Assembly (NCBI RefSeq): GCF_030160755.1
Contig: NZ_BSOY01000002.1
Location: 45,988 to 109,987, forward strand
DNA: 64,000 nucleotides
Source of the DNA: Brevundimonas denitrificans
Lineage (GTDB): Bacteria; Pseudomonadota; Alphaproteobacteria; Caulobacterales; Caulobacteraceae
Direction of reading: 5' to 3'
Each line of letters starts with the position of its first letter. Position 1 is the stretch's first letter. The notes under the pieces were generated by a model. The model did no database searches, had not been told where the DNA came from, and saw nothing but the letters and a program-made list of their open reading frames with translations. The translations under genes were made by a program, and so were the position numbers. Shown piece by piece: positions 52,431-61,041 of the stretch.

Positions 52431-53093
52431 GTGACCGACGCCCCTCCCGCAGCAAAGCCCTCCAGGGCGCCGAAGACAGCGCTCAACGCCACGCGGTCGT
52501 TCTGGCTCAAGCAACTGCACCAGTGGCACTGGATCTCGGCGGCCCTCAGCCTCACAGGCCTGCTGCTGTTCGCCGTGACAGGGATCACCCTCAATCACGC
52601 CGCCCAGATTCCGGCGGAGCCGGTCACGGTCGAGCAAACCGGCGCTCTGCCCGCCCCCCTGCTCGCCCGCCTCGCCGACTTTCCGGCGGAAACCACCGAC
52701 CCCGTCCCCGACGCCGTCGCCCGCTGGGCCTCCGAAACCTTCAAGATCCAGATCGCGGGCCGTCCCACCGAGACCACGGCGGAGGAAATCTATGTCGCCC
52801 TGGCCGAGCCGGGCGGCGACGGCTGGCTGACCATCGACCGCGCCACCGGCGACGCCCTGCGCGAACGCACCACGCGCGGCTGGGTCGCCTGGATCAACGA
52901 CCTGCACAAGGGCCGCAACACCGGCGTGGTCTGGTACTGGTTCATCGACGTCTTCGCCGTCGCCTGCGTCGTCTTCGCCGTCACCGGCTTCGGCCTGACC
53001 TGGCTGCACGCCCGCCAGCGCCCATCGACCTGGCCGCTGCTGGGCCTCGGCCTGTTGATACCCGTCGTCATCGCCCTCCTGTTCATTCACTGA
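52431..53093 (+). CDS. PepSY-associated membrane protein of ferric-reductase operon
   Basis: A 220-residue inner-membrane protein. I chose GTG 52431 because the typical family start (TRSFWLKQLHQWHWISAAL) follows shortly after; TTG 52353 in the same frame would place the regulatory dyad inside the gene. One helix at about 35-60, a periplasmic domain of about 110 residues with a PepSY-like pattern (EEIYVALAEPGGDGWLTIDRATGD), then two helices (about 175-218) starting at the conserved WINDLHKGRNTGVVWYWFID. His residues in LHQWHW and DLHKG could bind haem or metal. It likely moves electrons across the membrane to the periplasmic flavoprotein encoded next. Confidence 0.82.
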   Translation: MTDAPPAAKPSRAPKTALNATRSFWLKQLHQWHWISAALSLTGLLLFAVTGITLNHAAQIPAEPVTVEQTGALPAPLLARLADFPAETTDPVPDAVARWASETFKIQIAGRPTETTAEEIYVALAEPGGDGWLTIDRATGDALRERTTRGWVAWINDLHKGRNTGVVWYWFIDVFAVACVVFAVTGFGLTWLHARQRPSTWPLLGLGLLIPVVIALLFIH

Positions 53094-53102
53094 CGAGCCG
53101 CC

Positions 53103-53615
53103 ATGCGTAAGCTTTCCCTCGCCCTCTCCGCCGCCGCCCTCAGCACGGCCGCCGCGCCCGCCCTGGCCGCCGACCTCACGGTCTCGGTGGAGATTCCGCG
53201 CGTGTCCGGGGCGTCCTATCACCGGCCCTATGTCGCCGTGTGGATCGAGCGGCCCGACAACACCGCCGTGCGGACCCTGGCCGTCTGGTACCAGCAGACC
53301 GCCAATCAGGAAGGCGACGGCAAGGACTGGCTCAAGGACATGCGCACCTGGTGGCGCCGCGGCGGCCGCGCCCTGACGTTGCCGGCCGACGGCGTCTCCA
53401 GCGCCACCAAGGCCCCCGGCCGCCACGCCTTCACCGTGCCCGGCGCGCGCCTCTCGAACCTGCCCGCCGGCGACTATGTCATGGTCGTCGAGGCCGCCCG
53501 CGAACTGGGCGGACGCGAGGCCGTGCGGGTGCCCTTCCGCTGGGGCGCCGCCAACACCGCCCGCGCCGCGGGCTCCACCGAACTCGGCGCCGTCAGCGTC
53601 ACCGTCACCCGCTAG
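53103..53615 (+). CDS. DUF2271 periplasmic protein, likely flavinylated
   Basis: A 170-residue protein with a signal peptide (about 1-23, ending APALAA). The mature part matches the DUF2271 family: ASYHRPYVAVWIERPDN, VWYQQ, KDWLKDMRTWWRRGGR. Its DGVSSAT at residues 96-102 fits the ApbE target pattern D-x-x-S/T-(G/S)-A-T, so Thr102 (codon 53406-53408) is the predicted FMN attachment site. An ApbE gene lies two genes downstream. It starts 9 bp after the PepSY-type gene. Probable role: periplasmic FMN electron carrier that reduces ferric iron or siderophore. Confidence 0.85.
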   Translation: MRKLSLALSAAALSTAAAPALAADLTVSVEIPRVSGASYHRPYVAVWIERPDNTAVRTLAVWYQQTANQEGDGKDWLKDMRTWWRRGGRALTLPADGVSSATKAPGRHAFTVPGARLSNLPAGDYVMVVEAARELGGREAVRVPFRWGAANTARAAGSTELGAVSVTVTR

Positions 53616-53627
53616 AGGAAGTCTGCC

Positions 53628-54428
53628 ATGAAGAAGTCCCTCGCCATCCTCGCCGCCCTCGCCACCCTGGCCCTGCCAATGTCCGCCCAGGCGCACCGCG
53701 CCTGGCTCGCCCCCACCGCGACCGTGCTGTCCGGCACCGACGCCTGGGTCGGCTTCGACGCCGGCATGTCCAACGGGGTCTTCATCGCCGACCACGCCCC
53801 CATGAACCTGGCCGGCCTGATCATCACCGCGCCGGACGGCTCGACCCTCGCGCCCGAGAATCTGCACCGGGCCCGCTACCGCTCCACCTTCGACGCCCAC
53901 CTGACGCAGGCAGGCACCTATCGCGTGGCCAACGTCATGGGCGGGGTGATCGTCAGCTACAAACAGGGCGGCGAGCAAAAGCGCTGGCGCGGCGCCGAGG
54001 CCGACATGGCCGCAAACATTCCGGCGGACGCCACCGAGGTGGTCGCCACCCGCAGCGCCAGCCGCATCGAGACCTTCGTCACCCTCGGCGAGCCGTCGAC
54101 CACCGCCCTGGCCCCGACGGGCGAAGGCATCGAACTGGTTCCGGTCAGCCACCCGAACGATCTGGTCGCCGGCGAGCCCGCCACCTTCAAACTGGTGCGC
54201 GACGGCCAGCCTGCGGCCGGCCTTGAGGTCACCATCGCTCGTGGCGGCACGCGCTACCGGGACAACCCCGGAGAGATGACGGTCACCACCGGCGCCGACG
54301 GCGCCTTCACCGTCACCTGGCCCGAGCCCGGCATGTACTGGATGAACGCCTCGGTCCGCGGCGCCGCGGCGGGCGACCAGCTGGCCTACACCGCCCAGTA
54401 CAACGGCGTCGTGGAAGTCCTGCCCTGA
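53628..54428 (+). CDS. DUF4198 periplasmic protein
   Basis: A 266-residue exported protein with signal peptide (about 1-22, MSAQA end) and mature start HRAWLAPTATVLSGTDAWVG. The His right after the cleavage site and the following pattern are typical of DUF4198, a CbiK/NikK-like family with beta-sandwich domains. A second domain (about 165-260) resembles an Ig-like carboxypeptidase-regulatory fold (FKLVRDGQPAAGLEVTIARG and DGAFTVTWPEPGMYWMNAS). The exposed N-terminal His suggests metal binding. It starts 12 bp after the DUF2271 gene, preceded by AGAGGAAG. It may deliver or bind iron beside the flavoprotein. Confidence 0.83.
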   Translation: MKKSLAILAALATLALPMSAQAHRAWLAPTATVLSGTDAWVGFDAGMSNGVFIADHAPMNLAGLIITAPDGSTLAPENLHRARYRSTFDAHLTQAGTYRVANVMGGVIVSYKQGGEQKRWRGAEADMAANIPADATEVVATRSASRIETFVTLGEPSTTALAPTGEGIELVPVSHPNDLVAGEPATFKLVRDGQPAAGLEVTIARGGTRYRDNPGEMTVTTGADGAFTVTWPEPGMYWMNASVRGAAAGDQLAYTAQYNGVVEVLP

Positions 54429-54475
54429 CGGATCACGGTTCCGGACCGACCGGCGTCGTCCCGCCCCCGCTCGTC

Positions 54476-55525
54476 GTGGGCGGGGATGCCGCGCCGCGTC
54501 CTGACAATCGCGTCCTGATTCCGACGCACGGCCGCAAGCCGTCTCCGCCGCCGGGCTCCCACATCTGGGACTTCGCCGGCGAGACCATGGGCACGACCTG
54601 GTCCGTGCGGCTGATTCCGCCGCCGGCTCTCGATCGCGCCGCCTTCCAGTCGGCGATCGAGGATGAGCTGGCCCGGATCATCGCCCTGTTCAGCCACTGG
54701 GACCCCAGGTCCGAGCTGTCGCGCCTCAACGCCGCCCCGCCCGGATTCTGGGCGGTGTCCGAACCGTTCTGGGACCTGCTCAACAAGGCCATGGACCTGG
54801 CCGACGACACCAATGGCGCGGTCGATCCGGCGCTGGGGACGCTGGTCGATCTATGGGGGTTCGGCCCGCCCGGCCCGCGCCCGCTCAACGGCTTCGGAAC
54901 CGGCCCGACCGTGCCCTTCGAGGAAGAGGTCGAGGCCGCCCGCGCCCTGTCAGGCTGGGGCATCGTCCGCTTCAATCGCGAGGCCCGCGCGGTGCAACAG
55001 CTGGGCGGCGTCAAACTGGACCTGTCCGGCATCGCCAAGGGTCACGCTGTCGATCGCGTCTCCGAACGGCTGACCGGCATGGGCGCCACCCATCATCTGG
55101 TCGAGATCGGCGGCGAACTGCGCGGCGCCGGCGTCAAGCCTGACTTCATGCCCTGGTGGGCGGAACTGCAACAGGCGCCCGGCGCTCCGGGACCCCGCGC
55201 GGTGGCCGCCCTGTTCGATCTCGCCTGCGCCACCTCGGGCGACTGGATCCGCCGCTACGAGGTCTATAGCCAGACCTACAGCCACACCATCGACGGTCGC
55301 ACCGGCCGCCCCGTCGAGAACGGCGTCGCCTCCGTCACCGTCTTGGCCGAGACGGCGATGTACGCCGACGCCATGGCCACCGCCCTGACCGTCATGGGCC
55401 CCGAAGAGGGACCGGCCTACGCCGCCGCCATGAACATCGCCGCCGCCTTCGTCGTGCGCACCGAAGGCGGCATGATCGAAACCGTCACCCCTGCCTTCAC
55501 CGCCATGCTGTCCGAGGGCGCGTGA
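54476..55525 (+). CDS. apbE: FAD:protein FMN transferase ApbE
   Basis: A 349-residue enzyme that splits FAD and attaches FMN to Thr or Ser of exported target proteins. Family blocks are visible: ETMGTTWSVRL, the FSHWDPRSELSRLNA segment, DPALGTLVDLWGFGP, VKLDLSGIAKGHAVDRV, LVEIGGELRG, and SHTIDGRTGRPVENG followed by ETAMYADAMATALTVMG with the Mg ligands. No convincing signal peptide follows the GTG 54476 start, although ApbE normally acts outside the cytoplasm; an earlier non-ATG start or Tat-free anchoring is possible. The predicted target is the DUF2271 protein. Its stop overlaps the next start by 4 bp. Confidence 0.92.
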   Translation: MGGDAAPRPDNRVLIPTHGRKPSPPPGSHIWDFAGETMGTTWSVRLIPPPALDRAAFQSAIEDELARIIALFSHWDPRSELSRLNAAPPGFWAVSEPFWDLLNKAMDLADDTNGAVDPALGTLVDLWGFGPPGPRPLNGFGTGPTVPFEEEVEAARALSGWGIVRFNREARAVQQLGGVKLDLSGIAKGHAVDRVSERLTGMGATHHLVEIGGELRGAGVKPDFMPWWAELQQAPGAPGPRAVAALFDLACATSGDWIRRYEVYSQTYSHTIDGRTGRPVENGVASVTVLAETAMYADAMATALTVMGPEEGPAYAAAMNIAAAFVVRTEGGMIETVTPAFTAMLSEGA

Positions 55526-56895
55526 CCACCGATCCGGTCCGCTGGCTGTGGGCCGCTGTGGCCGTCGGCCTCTGGTTGGCGACCATCGCCCTCGTGCAGT
55601 TGTCGCGGGCCCGCGCCCGTCGGGCCGCCGCCGCCCGTTCGGCCGCCCTGGCGCCGGCCGGAGACGCTCCCGCCGTCCTCGTCGCCTTCGCCAGCCAGAC
55701 CGGGCTGGCCGAGGAACTGGCGTGGATGACGGCCCGCAGTCTGTCCGATGCGGGAACCACCGCCCGGGTGGCTCCGCTGGGCGACCTGGACCTGTCCGAA
55801 CTCAAGGCCGCCCGATGCGTCCTCATCGTCGCCTCCACCACCGGCGAGGGCGACGCCCCGGACGCCCTGTCGCGCTTCGTGCGCCAGTCGATGACGGCGC
55901 CGGCCGATCTCACCGGCCTGTCCTACGGCCTGCTCGCGCTCGGCGACCGGACCTATGCCGACTTCTGCGGCTTCGGCCGGTCGCTGGACGGCTGGCTGCA
56001 TCGCTCGGGCGCCGCGCCCCTGTTCGACCGGGTCGAGGTCGATGACGGTGATGCCGGCGCCGTCCGCCACTGGCAGCACCAGCTGGGCCTCCTGACCGGC
56101 TCCACCGTCCAGGCGGACTGGACCCCGCCGGCCTTCGATCGCTGGCGTCTGGTTGAGCGCACCCATCTGAACCCCGGCAGCCCCGGCGGAGAGGCCTGGA
56201 TGATGGCGTTCGAGCCCCTCGGTCATGCGCCGGCCTGGGTCGCCGGCGACATCGCCGAGATCGGCCTGCCGACGACCGAACGCCAGCCAGCGCCCGGCAG
56301 CCGGGAGTATTCGGTGGCCTCCCTGCCCGCCGACGGCCGCGCCGAGTTCATCGTCCGCCTGATGCATCGCCCGGACGGGACGCCCGGACTGGCCTCTGGC
56401 TGGCTGACGCGCGACCTCGCGATCGGCGACGAAGTGGGGATGCGCATCCGCACCAACCGCAGCTTCCACGGCCCGTCGCCGGAAACGCCGCTGATCCTGA
56501 TCGGCAACGGCACCGGACTGGCTGGCCTGCGCGCCCACTGGAAAGCCCGCGCGGGACAGACGACCGGCCAGACCTGGCTGATGTTCGGCGAGCGCACCCG
56601 CGCCCATGACGCCTTCCTCGACACCGAGCTGCAGGCCGCTCTGGCGTCCGGCGCCCTCACCCGCCTCGACCGGGTCTTCTCCCGCGACGCCGGAGACGGC
56701 CGCTATGTCCAGGCCCTGATCGCCGAACATGCCGCGGACCTGACCGCCTGGGTCGACCGCGGCGCGGCGATCCTCGTCTGCGGCAGCCTGGAAGGCATGT
56801 CGAAGGGTGTGCATGAGGCGCTGGAAGCCGCCCTTGGCGCGGACGCCCTGCTGTCGCTCACCGAAAGCGGTCGCTATCGCCGGGACGTTTACTGA
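55522..56895 (+). CDS. Flavodoxin/FNR-domain reductase (sulfite reductase flavoprotein-like)
   Basis: A 457-residue protein from GTG 55522. One N-terminal membrane helix (about 7-28) is followed by a flavodoxin domain (VLVAFASQTGLAEELAW for the phosphate loop, VASTTGEGDAPDAL, YGLLALGDRTYADFC). An FAD/NADPH domain of the ferredoxin reductase type comes next (REYSVASLP, GMRIRTNRSF, PLILIGNGTGLAGLRAHW, WLMFGERTRAHDAFLDTEL, ILVCGSLEGMSKGVHEAL). The C-terminus SLTESGRYRRDVY is typical. It would take electrons from NADPH through FAD and FMN and pass them to the PepSY-type partner, driving periplasmic iron reduction. Confidence 0.88.
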   Translation: MTTDPVRWLWAAVAVGLWLATIALVQLSRARARRAAAARSAALAPAGDAPAVLVAFASQTGLAEELAWMTARSLSDAGTTARVAPLGDLDLSELKAARCVLIVASTTGEGDAPDALSRFVRQSMTAPADLTGLSYGLLALGDRTYADFCGFGRSLDGWLHRSGAAPLFDRVEVDDGDAGAVRHWQHQLGLLTGSTVQADWTPPAFDRWRLVERTHLNPGSPGGEAWMMAFEPLGHAPAWVAGDIAEIGLPTTERQPAPGSREYSVASLPADGRAEFIVRLMHRPDGTPGLASGWLTRDLAIGDEVGMRIRTNRSFHGPSPETPLILIGNGTGLAGLRAHWKARAGQTTGQTWLMFGERTRAHDAFLDTELQAALASGALTRLDRVFSRDAGDGRYVQALIAEHAADLTAWVDRGAAILVCGSLEGMSKGVHEALEAALGADALLSLTESGRYRRDVY

Positions 56896-56901
56896 GCCGC
56901 C

Positions 56902-57387
56902 TCAGACCAGCGCCTTGAACATCATAAAGGCGTCCACATAGTCGCCGTTCGGACGCCGGAAGGCGCCCGGCATCACGCCCGCGATGTGAAAGCCCATTCC
57001 CTCCCAGGTCGCCACGGCGCGGGCATTGGTCGAGACCACGAAATTGAATTGCAGCGCCCGGAAACCGCGTTCGCGCGCCCGATCCTGAGTGTGTTGGCAC
57101 AGGGCGCGGGCCACGCCGCGACCGAAGGCCGAGGGCGCGACCATATAGCCGCAGTTGCCGATATGGCCGCCCGGCCCCGGCTGGTTGGGTCGCAGGAAGC
57201 AGGTCCCCAGCACCTCGCCGTCCGCCTCCGCCACGCTGACCTCATGGCCCGGCGCCATCCACCAGACCCGGGCCTGTTCACGCGTCATGGCCCGATCCAG
57301 CGCATAGGTCTCCCCCTCGCGGATCGTGGGCTCCATCACGGCCCAGATCGCGGGCCAATCGGCGTCATGGGCGGGACGGATCAACAT
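56902..57387 (-). CDS. GNAT-family acetyltransferase
   Basis: A 161-residue GNAT protein. The acetyl-CoA loop is GYMVAPSAFGRGVARALCQH, and the preceding strand is EVLGTCFLRPNQPG. The C-terminal part FNFVVSTNARAVATWEGMGF and AGVMPGAFRRPNGDYVDAFMM is typical of the group related to phosphinothricin acetyltransferases. It is the third gene after the TonB receptor and PiuC-type dioxygenase in the same direction, 38 bp downstream, and ends 6 bp from the convergent reductase gene. The substrate, possibly a siderophore-related amine, is unknown. Confidence 0.88.
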   Translation of the reverse strand: MLIRPAHDADWPAIWAVMEPTIREGETYALDRAMTREQARVWWMAPGHEVSVAEADGEVLGTCFLRPNQPGPGGHIGNCGYMVAPSAFGRGVARALCQHTQDRARERGFRALQFNFVVSTNARAVATWEGMGFHIAGVMPGAFRRPNGDYVDAFMMFKALV

Positions 57388-57425
57388 GGGCCGCGTCTCT
57401 CACACCGTCCATTTGCGGGCAATAC

Positions 57426-58103
57426 TCAGACCTCGGCCCAGCGTCGCATCAGGTTGTGATAGACGGCCGTCAACTCCAGCACCGCCGTATCCTTCGGACC
57501 CTTTTCCGCGCTGACCCGCTGGATCGCCACATCGAGCCGGAACAGGGTCTCGCGATCGGCGTCGTCGCGGATCAGACTCTGCATCCAGAAGAAGCTGCCG
57601 ACCCGCCGCCCCCGCGTCACCGGCGTCACCCGGTGCAGGCTTTTCGACGGATAGAGCACCAGATCGCCTGCCGGCAGCTTGACGGACTGGGGCCCGTACA
57701 TCTCCTCGATGATCAGTTCGCCGCCGTCGTAGTCCTCCGGCTCTGACAGGAACAGCGTGGCCGACAGGTCGCTGCGGATCCGCACTGACCCGCGCTGGCG
57801 GATGGCGTTGTCGACGTGGACGTCGAACCGTTCGCCGCCCTCATAGGCGTTGAACAGCGGCGGAAAGATCGTGTGCGGCAGGGCGGCCGAGACGAACATC
57901 GGATTGGCCTGCAACGCCTGGGTGACCAGCGCGCCCACTTCATGCGCCTCGGCCGAGTCCTCGGGCAGTTGCCGGTTGACCTTGGCGGTCGCCGACTGAT
58001 GGCCCGAGGTGACATTGCCGTCGACCCACGGCCCGGCGTCCAGCCGCGATCGCAGGGTCGCGACCTCATCCTTGGTGAAGACGCCGGGGATGTGAAGCAG
58101 CAT
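57426..58103 (-). CDS. piuC: Fe(II)/2-oxoglutarate dioxygenase, PKHD-type hydroxylase (PiuC/YbiX-like)
   Basis: A 225-residue enzyme of the PKHD-type hydroxylase family. Iron ligands are visible as His96 and Asp98 in [11 protein letters not shown] and His157 in [13 protein letters not shown], which also contains the 2-oxoglutarate-binding Arg. Opening [19 protein letters not shown] and [19 protein letters not shown] match PiuC/YbiX. These genes are regularly found next to catecholate siderophore receptors (PiuA, Fiu) and are iron-regulated. Here the gene starts 7 bp after the TonB receptor stop, so it is co-transcribed. Its biological substrate is not known. Confidence 0.92.
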   Translation of the reverse strand: MLLHIPGVFTKDEVATLRSRLDAGPWVDGNVTSGHQSATAKVNRQLPEDSAEAHEVGALVTQALQANPMFVSAALPHTIFPPLFNAYEGGERFDVHVDNAIRQRGSVRIRSDLSATLFLSEPEDYDGGELIIEEMYGPQSVKLPAGDLVLYPSKSLHRVTPVTRGRRVGSFFWMQSLIRDDADRETLFRLDVAIQRVSAEKGPKDTAVLELTAVYHNLMRRWAEV

Positions 58104-58110
58104 GGCCGGA

Positions 58111-60414
58111 TCAGTACCTCAGATTCAGCGTCAGGATGGCCTGTCGTCCCGGCGCGACATCGGCATGGTGCACGCCGTTGGTGCGCAGGATGTAGGCCTC
58201 GTCGCTCGCGTTCTGGACATTCAGCTGCAGGCTGGCCGTCTCGCTGATGTCGTACGAGGCGAACAGATCGACGCGCGTATGCGCCGGAGCATAGATCCGG
58301 TTGGCCCCGCCCCCGGCACCGCCCTGGTTGCCGCCGAAACTGTCGGAGACATGGTAGAGGCCGCCGCCGACGCTCAGGCTCGGAATCACGCGCCAGGTCG
58401 TGAACAGGCTGAACGAATGTTCGGGCGTATTGGCCAGAGGATCGCCGACATTGACGTTGTTATAGGCGCCGGCCACCAGTTCGCTGTCCATCCAGGTGTA
58501 GCCGCCGAACACCTGCCATTCGCGGGTGATATTGCCCGACACGCCCAGTTCGACACCCCGCACCTCGGCCTCGCCGGCCTGTTCGAAGACGCCGGGCGAG
58601 ACCTGAATGGCCGCGTTCTCGCGCTTCAACATGAAAGCGGCCGCCGACAGGGCCAGCCGGTCCCCGAACAGATTGGCCTTGGCCCCGATCTCCCAGTTGG
58701 TCGTCTCTTCCGGGTCGAGCACGGTTACGACGCCGGCGATCGTACCCGTCCCACCGCTCGTATTCTGGTCGCCCGCTGAGATGGTCGGCGGCGTCGAGGC
58801 GGTTGCGTATGAGACATAGACGCTGGAGTCGGAGGTCGGCTTGAACACCAGGCCGACCTGGTAGTTCACGAAGTCCCACTCGCTGCGCGCCACCGGTGAG
58901 TAGGTGGCCGGATTCCAGACGCCGCCAACCTGGGTGAAACCGCCGATCGTCGCCGCCGTCCCGTTGACGCCCTCGACCCCGAACTGGTCCCAGCGCACCC
59001 CGAGATTGAGGATCAGGCGGTCGGTCAGCGATATGCTGTCCAGGGCGTAGACGCCGATGCTGTCGCTGTCGTTGCTGCTGACCGGGCCGCGATTGATCAC
59101 GCCGCTCCAGCTGTCATCCGTGGACGGAGAATAGACGCGGGCGCAGTCTCCGGCGCCGAGGTTGTTCAGATTGGCCGCCGACATGACGAAGCCTGCCGGG
59201 CAGGCCGCGCCCGAGGTCGTGAAGGTCGAATACGTCGCATTGAGGTTCTTCTCGCTGCTGAGCTCCAGCCCGAGGTCGAACGCGTGGTTCACAGCGCCGG
59301 TGTCGAAGGTCCCGCTCAGGTCGGTGACATTGGCGATGGTGGTGACCGGGTTCCAGCGCGACTTGGTGGCGCGCTTCATCCACCATTCGCCCGCCACGAA
59401 CTGCGCCGCGCCGCCGTCGCCGGGATTGGTGACGATGTAGTCGTTCAGCGTCTCGGACCAGCGGGTGACATTGCGCAGGGTCAGGGTGTCGCTGAACCGG
59501 TGCGTGAAGTCGGCGGTGAAGGCGTCGACCGTATTGACCAGATAGTCCCGGTCATCGAGGCCGTAGAAGCTCTCATGGGGCACGTCGAGGATGCCGCCGG
59601 GCGTTGTGCGCACCCCGATCTTGGTGAACAGCGGGATGCCGTAGTCGGGCATCTGGTTCGACGTCAGGTGATAGTAGCTGAACGTCCCGGTCGTCTGCGT
59701 CCCAAGACCGGCCGCCAGCGACAGGCCCAGGCCCCATTTATCGTAGTCCACCGAATCCCGGCCGGGCACATCGCCTTCGGCGCCCATCAGATTCAGCCGC
59801 AGGCCGGCCGTCTCGCCCAGGCTCCAGTTCTGGTCGATCGTCCCGCGGAAATAGCCGTCCGTCCCGACGCCCAGACCGAAGCGGGTGAAGTCCGTCAGGC
59901 GCGGCGCCTTGGAGCCGAGGTTGATGCTGCCGCCGCCGGAACCGCGGCCGGAATAGACGGAGTCCGGCCCCTTCACGACCTCGACCTGTTCGAGGTTGAA
60001 CACCTCGCGCTGCTGGCCGCCGGAGTCGCGTATGCCGTCGACGAAGACGTTGTTGCCCGACGACTGGCCGCGGATGAAGGGCCGGTCGGCCAGCGGCTGG
60101 CCGCCCTCGCCCGCCCCGAAGGTGATGCCCGGCGAGGTGCGCAGGATGTCCTGCAGCGACGTCGCCGCCGTCTGCTCGATGATCTGCTGCGGAATGATGG
60201 TCACCGAGCGGGGCGTGTCGACCAGAGGGGCGACGAACTCCGGCGATCGCGGTTCGCGCCGGACGGGCCGGCCGTCGACCGTGACGGTCTCCAGCGTCTT
60301 GGCGTCCTGCGGTTCGCCGTCCGGCCCCGGCTCCGCCAACGCCGGCCCGGCCATCAGCATGCCAGCGGCGCTGGAGGCGAACAGGAGGGCCCGAAGGGCT
60401 TCGGCGGAGGTCAT
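58111..60414 (-). CDS. TonB-dependent catecholate-type siderophore receptor (Fiu/PiuA-like)
   Basis: A 767-residue outer-membrane receptor. Signal peptide about 1-27 ([10 protein letters not shown]). The plug domain has [24 protein letters not shown] opening, [33 protein letters not shown] and [20 protein letters not shown], all typical of the Fiu/PiuA group. A 22-strand barrel follows and ends with the aromatic C-terminus ILTLNLRY. It imports ferric siderophore using TonB energy. Two TGCGA-N5-TCGCA dyads lie directly upstream (60439-60502), predicting iron control. Downstream are piuC-type and GNAT genes in one operon. Confidence 0.93.
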   Translation of the reverse strand: MTSAEALRALLFASSAAGMLMAGPALAEPGPDGEPQDAKTLETVTVDGRPVRREPRSPEFVAPLVDTPRSVTIIPQQIIEQTAATSLQDILRTSPGITFGAGEGGQPLADRPFIRGQSSGNNVFVDGIRDSGGQQREVFNLEQVEVVKGPDSVYSGRGSGGGSINLGSKAPRLTDFTRFGLGVGTDGYFRGTIDQNWSLGETAGLRLNLMGAEGDVPGRDSVDYDKWGLGLSLAAGLGTQTTGTFSYYHLTSNQMPDYGIPLFTKIGVRTTPGGILDVPHESFYGLDDRDYLVNTVDAFTADFTHRFSDTLTLRNVTRWSETLNDYIVTNPGDGGAAQFVAGEWWMKRATKSRWNPVTTIANVTDLSGTFDTGAVNHAFDLGLELSSEKNLNATYSTFTTSGAACPAGFVMSAANLNNLGAGDCARVYSPSTDDSWSGVINRGPVSSNDSDSIGVYALDSISLTDRLILNLGVRWDQFGVEGVNGTAATIGGFTQVGGVWNPATYSPVARSEWDFVNYQVGLVFKPTSDSSVYVSYATASTPPTISAGDQNTSGGTGTIAGVVTVLDPEETTNWEIGAKANLFGDRLALSAAAFMLKRENAAIQVSPGVFEQAGEAEVRGVELGVSGNITREWQVFGGYTWMDSELVAGAYNNVNVGDPLANTPEHSFSLFTTWRVIPSLSVGGGLYHVSDSFGGNQGGAGGGANRIYAPAHTRVDLFASYDISETASLQLNVQNASDEAYILRTNGVHHADVAPGRQAILTLNLRY

Positions 60415-60438
60415 GGGCGTATCCGGAAGGGAGCAAAG

Positions 60439-60502
60439 TGCGATTAGCTCGCAATAGCACCTTCACCGGTCGTCGCAATTGAATTTGCGACACATTCGCA
60501 AA
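60439..60502 (-). promoter_or_regulatory. Cluster of iron-box-like dyads upstream of the TonB receptor
   Basis: TGCGA-N5-TCGCA occurs at 60439-60453. The perfect 19-bp dyad TTTGCGACACATTCGCAAA lies at 60484-60502. A third inverted pair, GTCGCAA-N6-TTGCGAC, at 60472-60491 overlaps it. The sites are 25-88 bp upstream of the receptor start, where a repressor such as Fur would block transcription. The same core occurs at 52396-52412. Confidence 0.65.
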
Positions 60503-60534
60503 AATCTTTGCGGCTGGCGGGGTACGGACGCCTG

Positions 60535-61041
60535 TTACCGCGTGACGACATCCCGCCGCATCGGGGCGAGCTTGGCCAGGAAGCGGTTCTGGGTGCGAAA
60601 TGGAACCCCCTCCGCATCCATCGCGTCCTGCAGGTGCTCGACCAGCGCGCCCATGTCAGCGGGCTGCAGGCCGATGTCGTCGTGCGCGTCCTGCATCGAC
60701 CGGCCCGTGTAGGCGCAGCCTCCGTTGAGGATGTAGCAGAACTGCTCCTTCAGGGTCCGGCGCAACCGGACCATGTCGGTCGCGACGAAGATTTCCGCGA
60801 TCCGGGCGTCGGCGACCGACCGATCCAGCATGCCGTCGACGATCCGGTCCGAACCCTCACGCCCATGGAAGGCCTCGAGCATCTCCGTGCCCTCGAACGG
60901 GGCGACGCCGGCGTTGGCTTCGGCGACGATATACGGATCGACCGCCTCCTCGCCCGGCCGATGCGCGGGGTCCTGGGCCATGGCCGGAAGTGCGAAGGCC
61001 GCAGCGGCGGCGGCCAGGGTCAGGGTCATTTTGCGGATCAT
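60535..61041 (-). CDS. Exported group I truncated haemoglobin-like protein
   Basis: A 168-residue protein with a signal peptide (about 1-23, ending AMAQD). The rest resembles truncated haemoglobins of group I: RIVDGMLDRSVADARIAEIF, KEQFCYILNGGCAYTGRSM and QDAHDDIGL, where His120 is the proximal haem ligand. The closing GVPFRTQNRFLAKLAPMRRDV is also typical. Export of a globin is unusual; most act in the cytoplasm. The start shares one base with the stop of the DUF3034 gene (TGATG), so the two are coupled. Possible roles are sensing or removing oxygen, nitric oxide or peroxide in the periplasm. Confidence 0.82.
   Translation of the reverse strand: MIRKMTLTLAAAAAAFALPAMAQDPAHRPGEEAVDPYIVAEANAGVAPFEGTEMLEAFHGREGSDRIVDGMLDRSVADARIAEIFVATDMVRLRRTLKEQFCYILNGGCAYTGRSMQDAHDDIGLQPADMGALVEHLQDAMDAEGVPFRTQNRFLAKLAPMRRDVVTR

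Noticed and set aside
51636..54152. Very long open frame on the minus strand (838 codons) across the kinase and iron-reductase genes
   Set aside because: It is antisense to five well-supported genes, has no family motif, and is glycine/arginine/aspartate-rich as expected for a shadow in GC-rich DNA.
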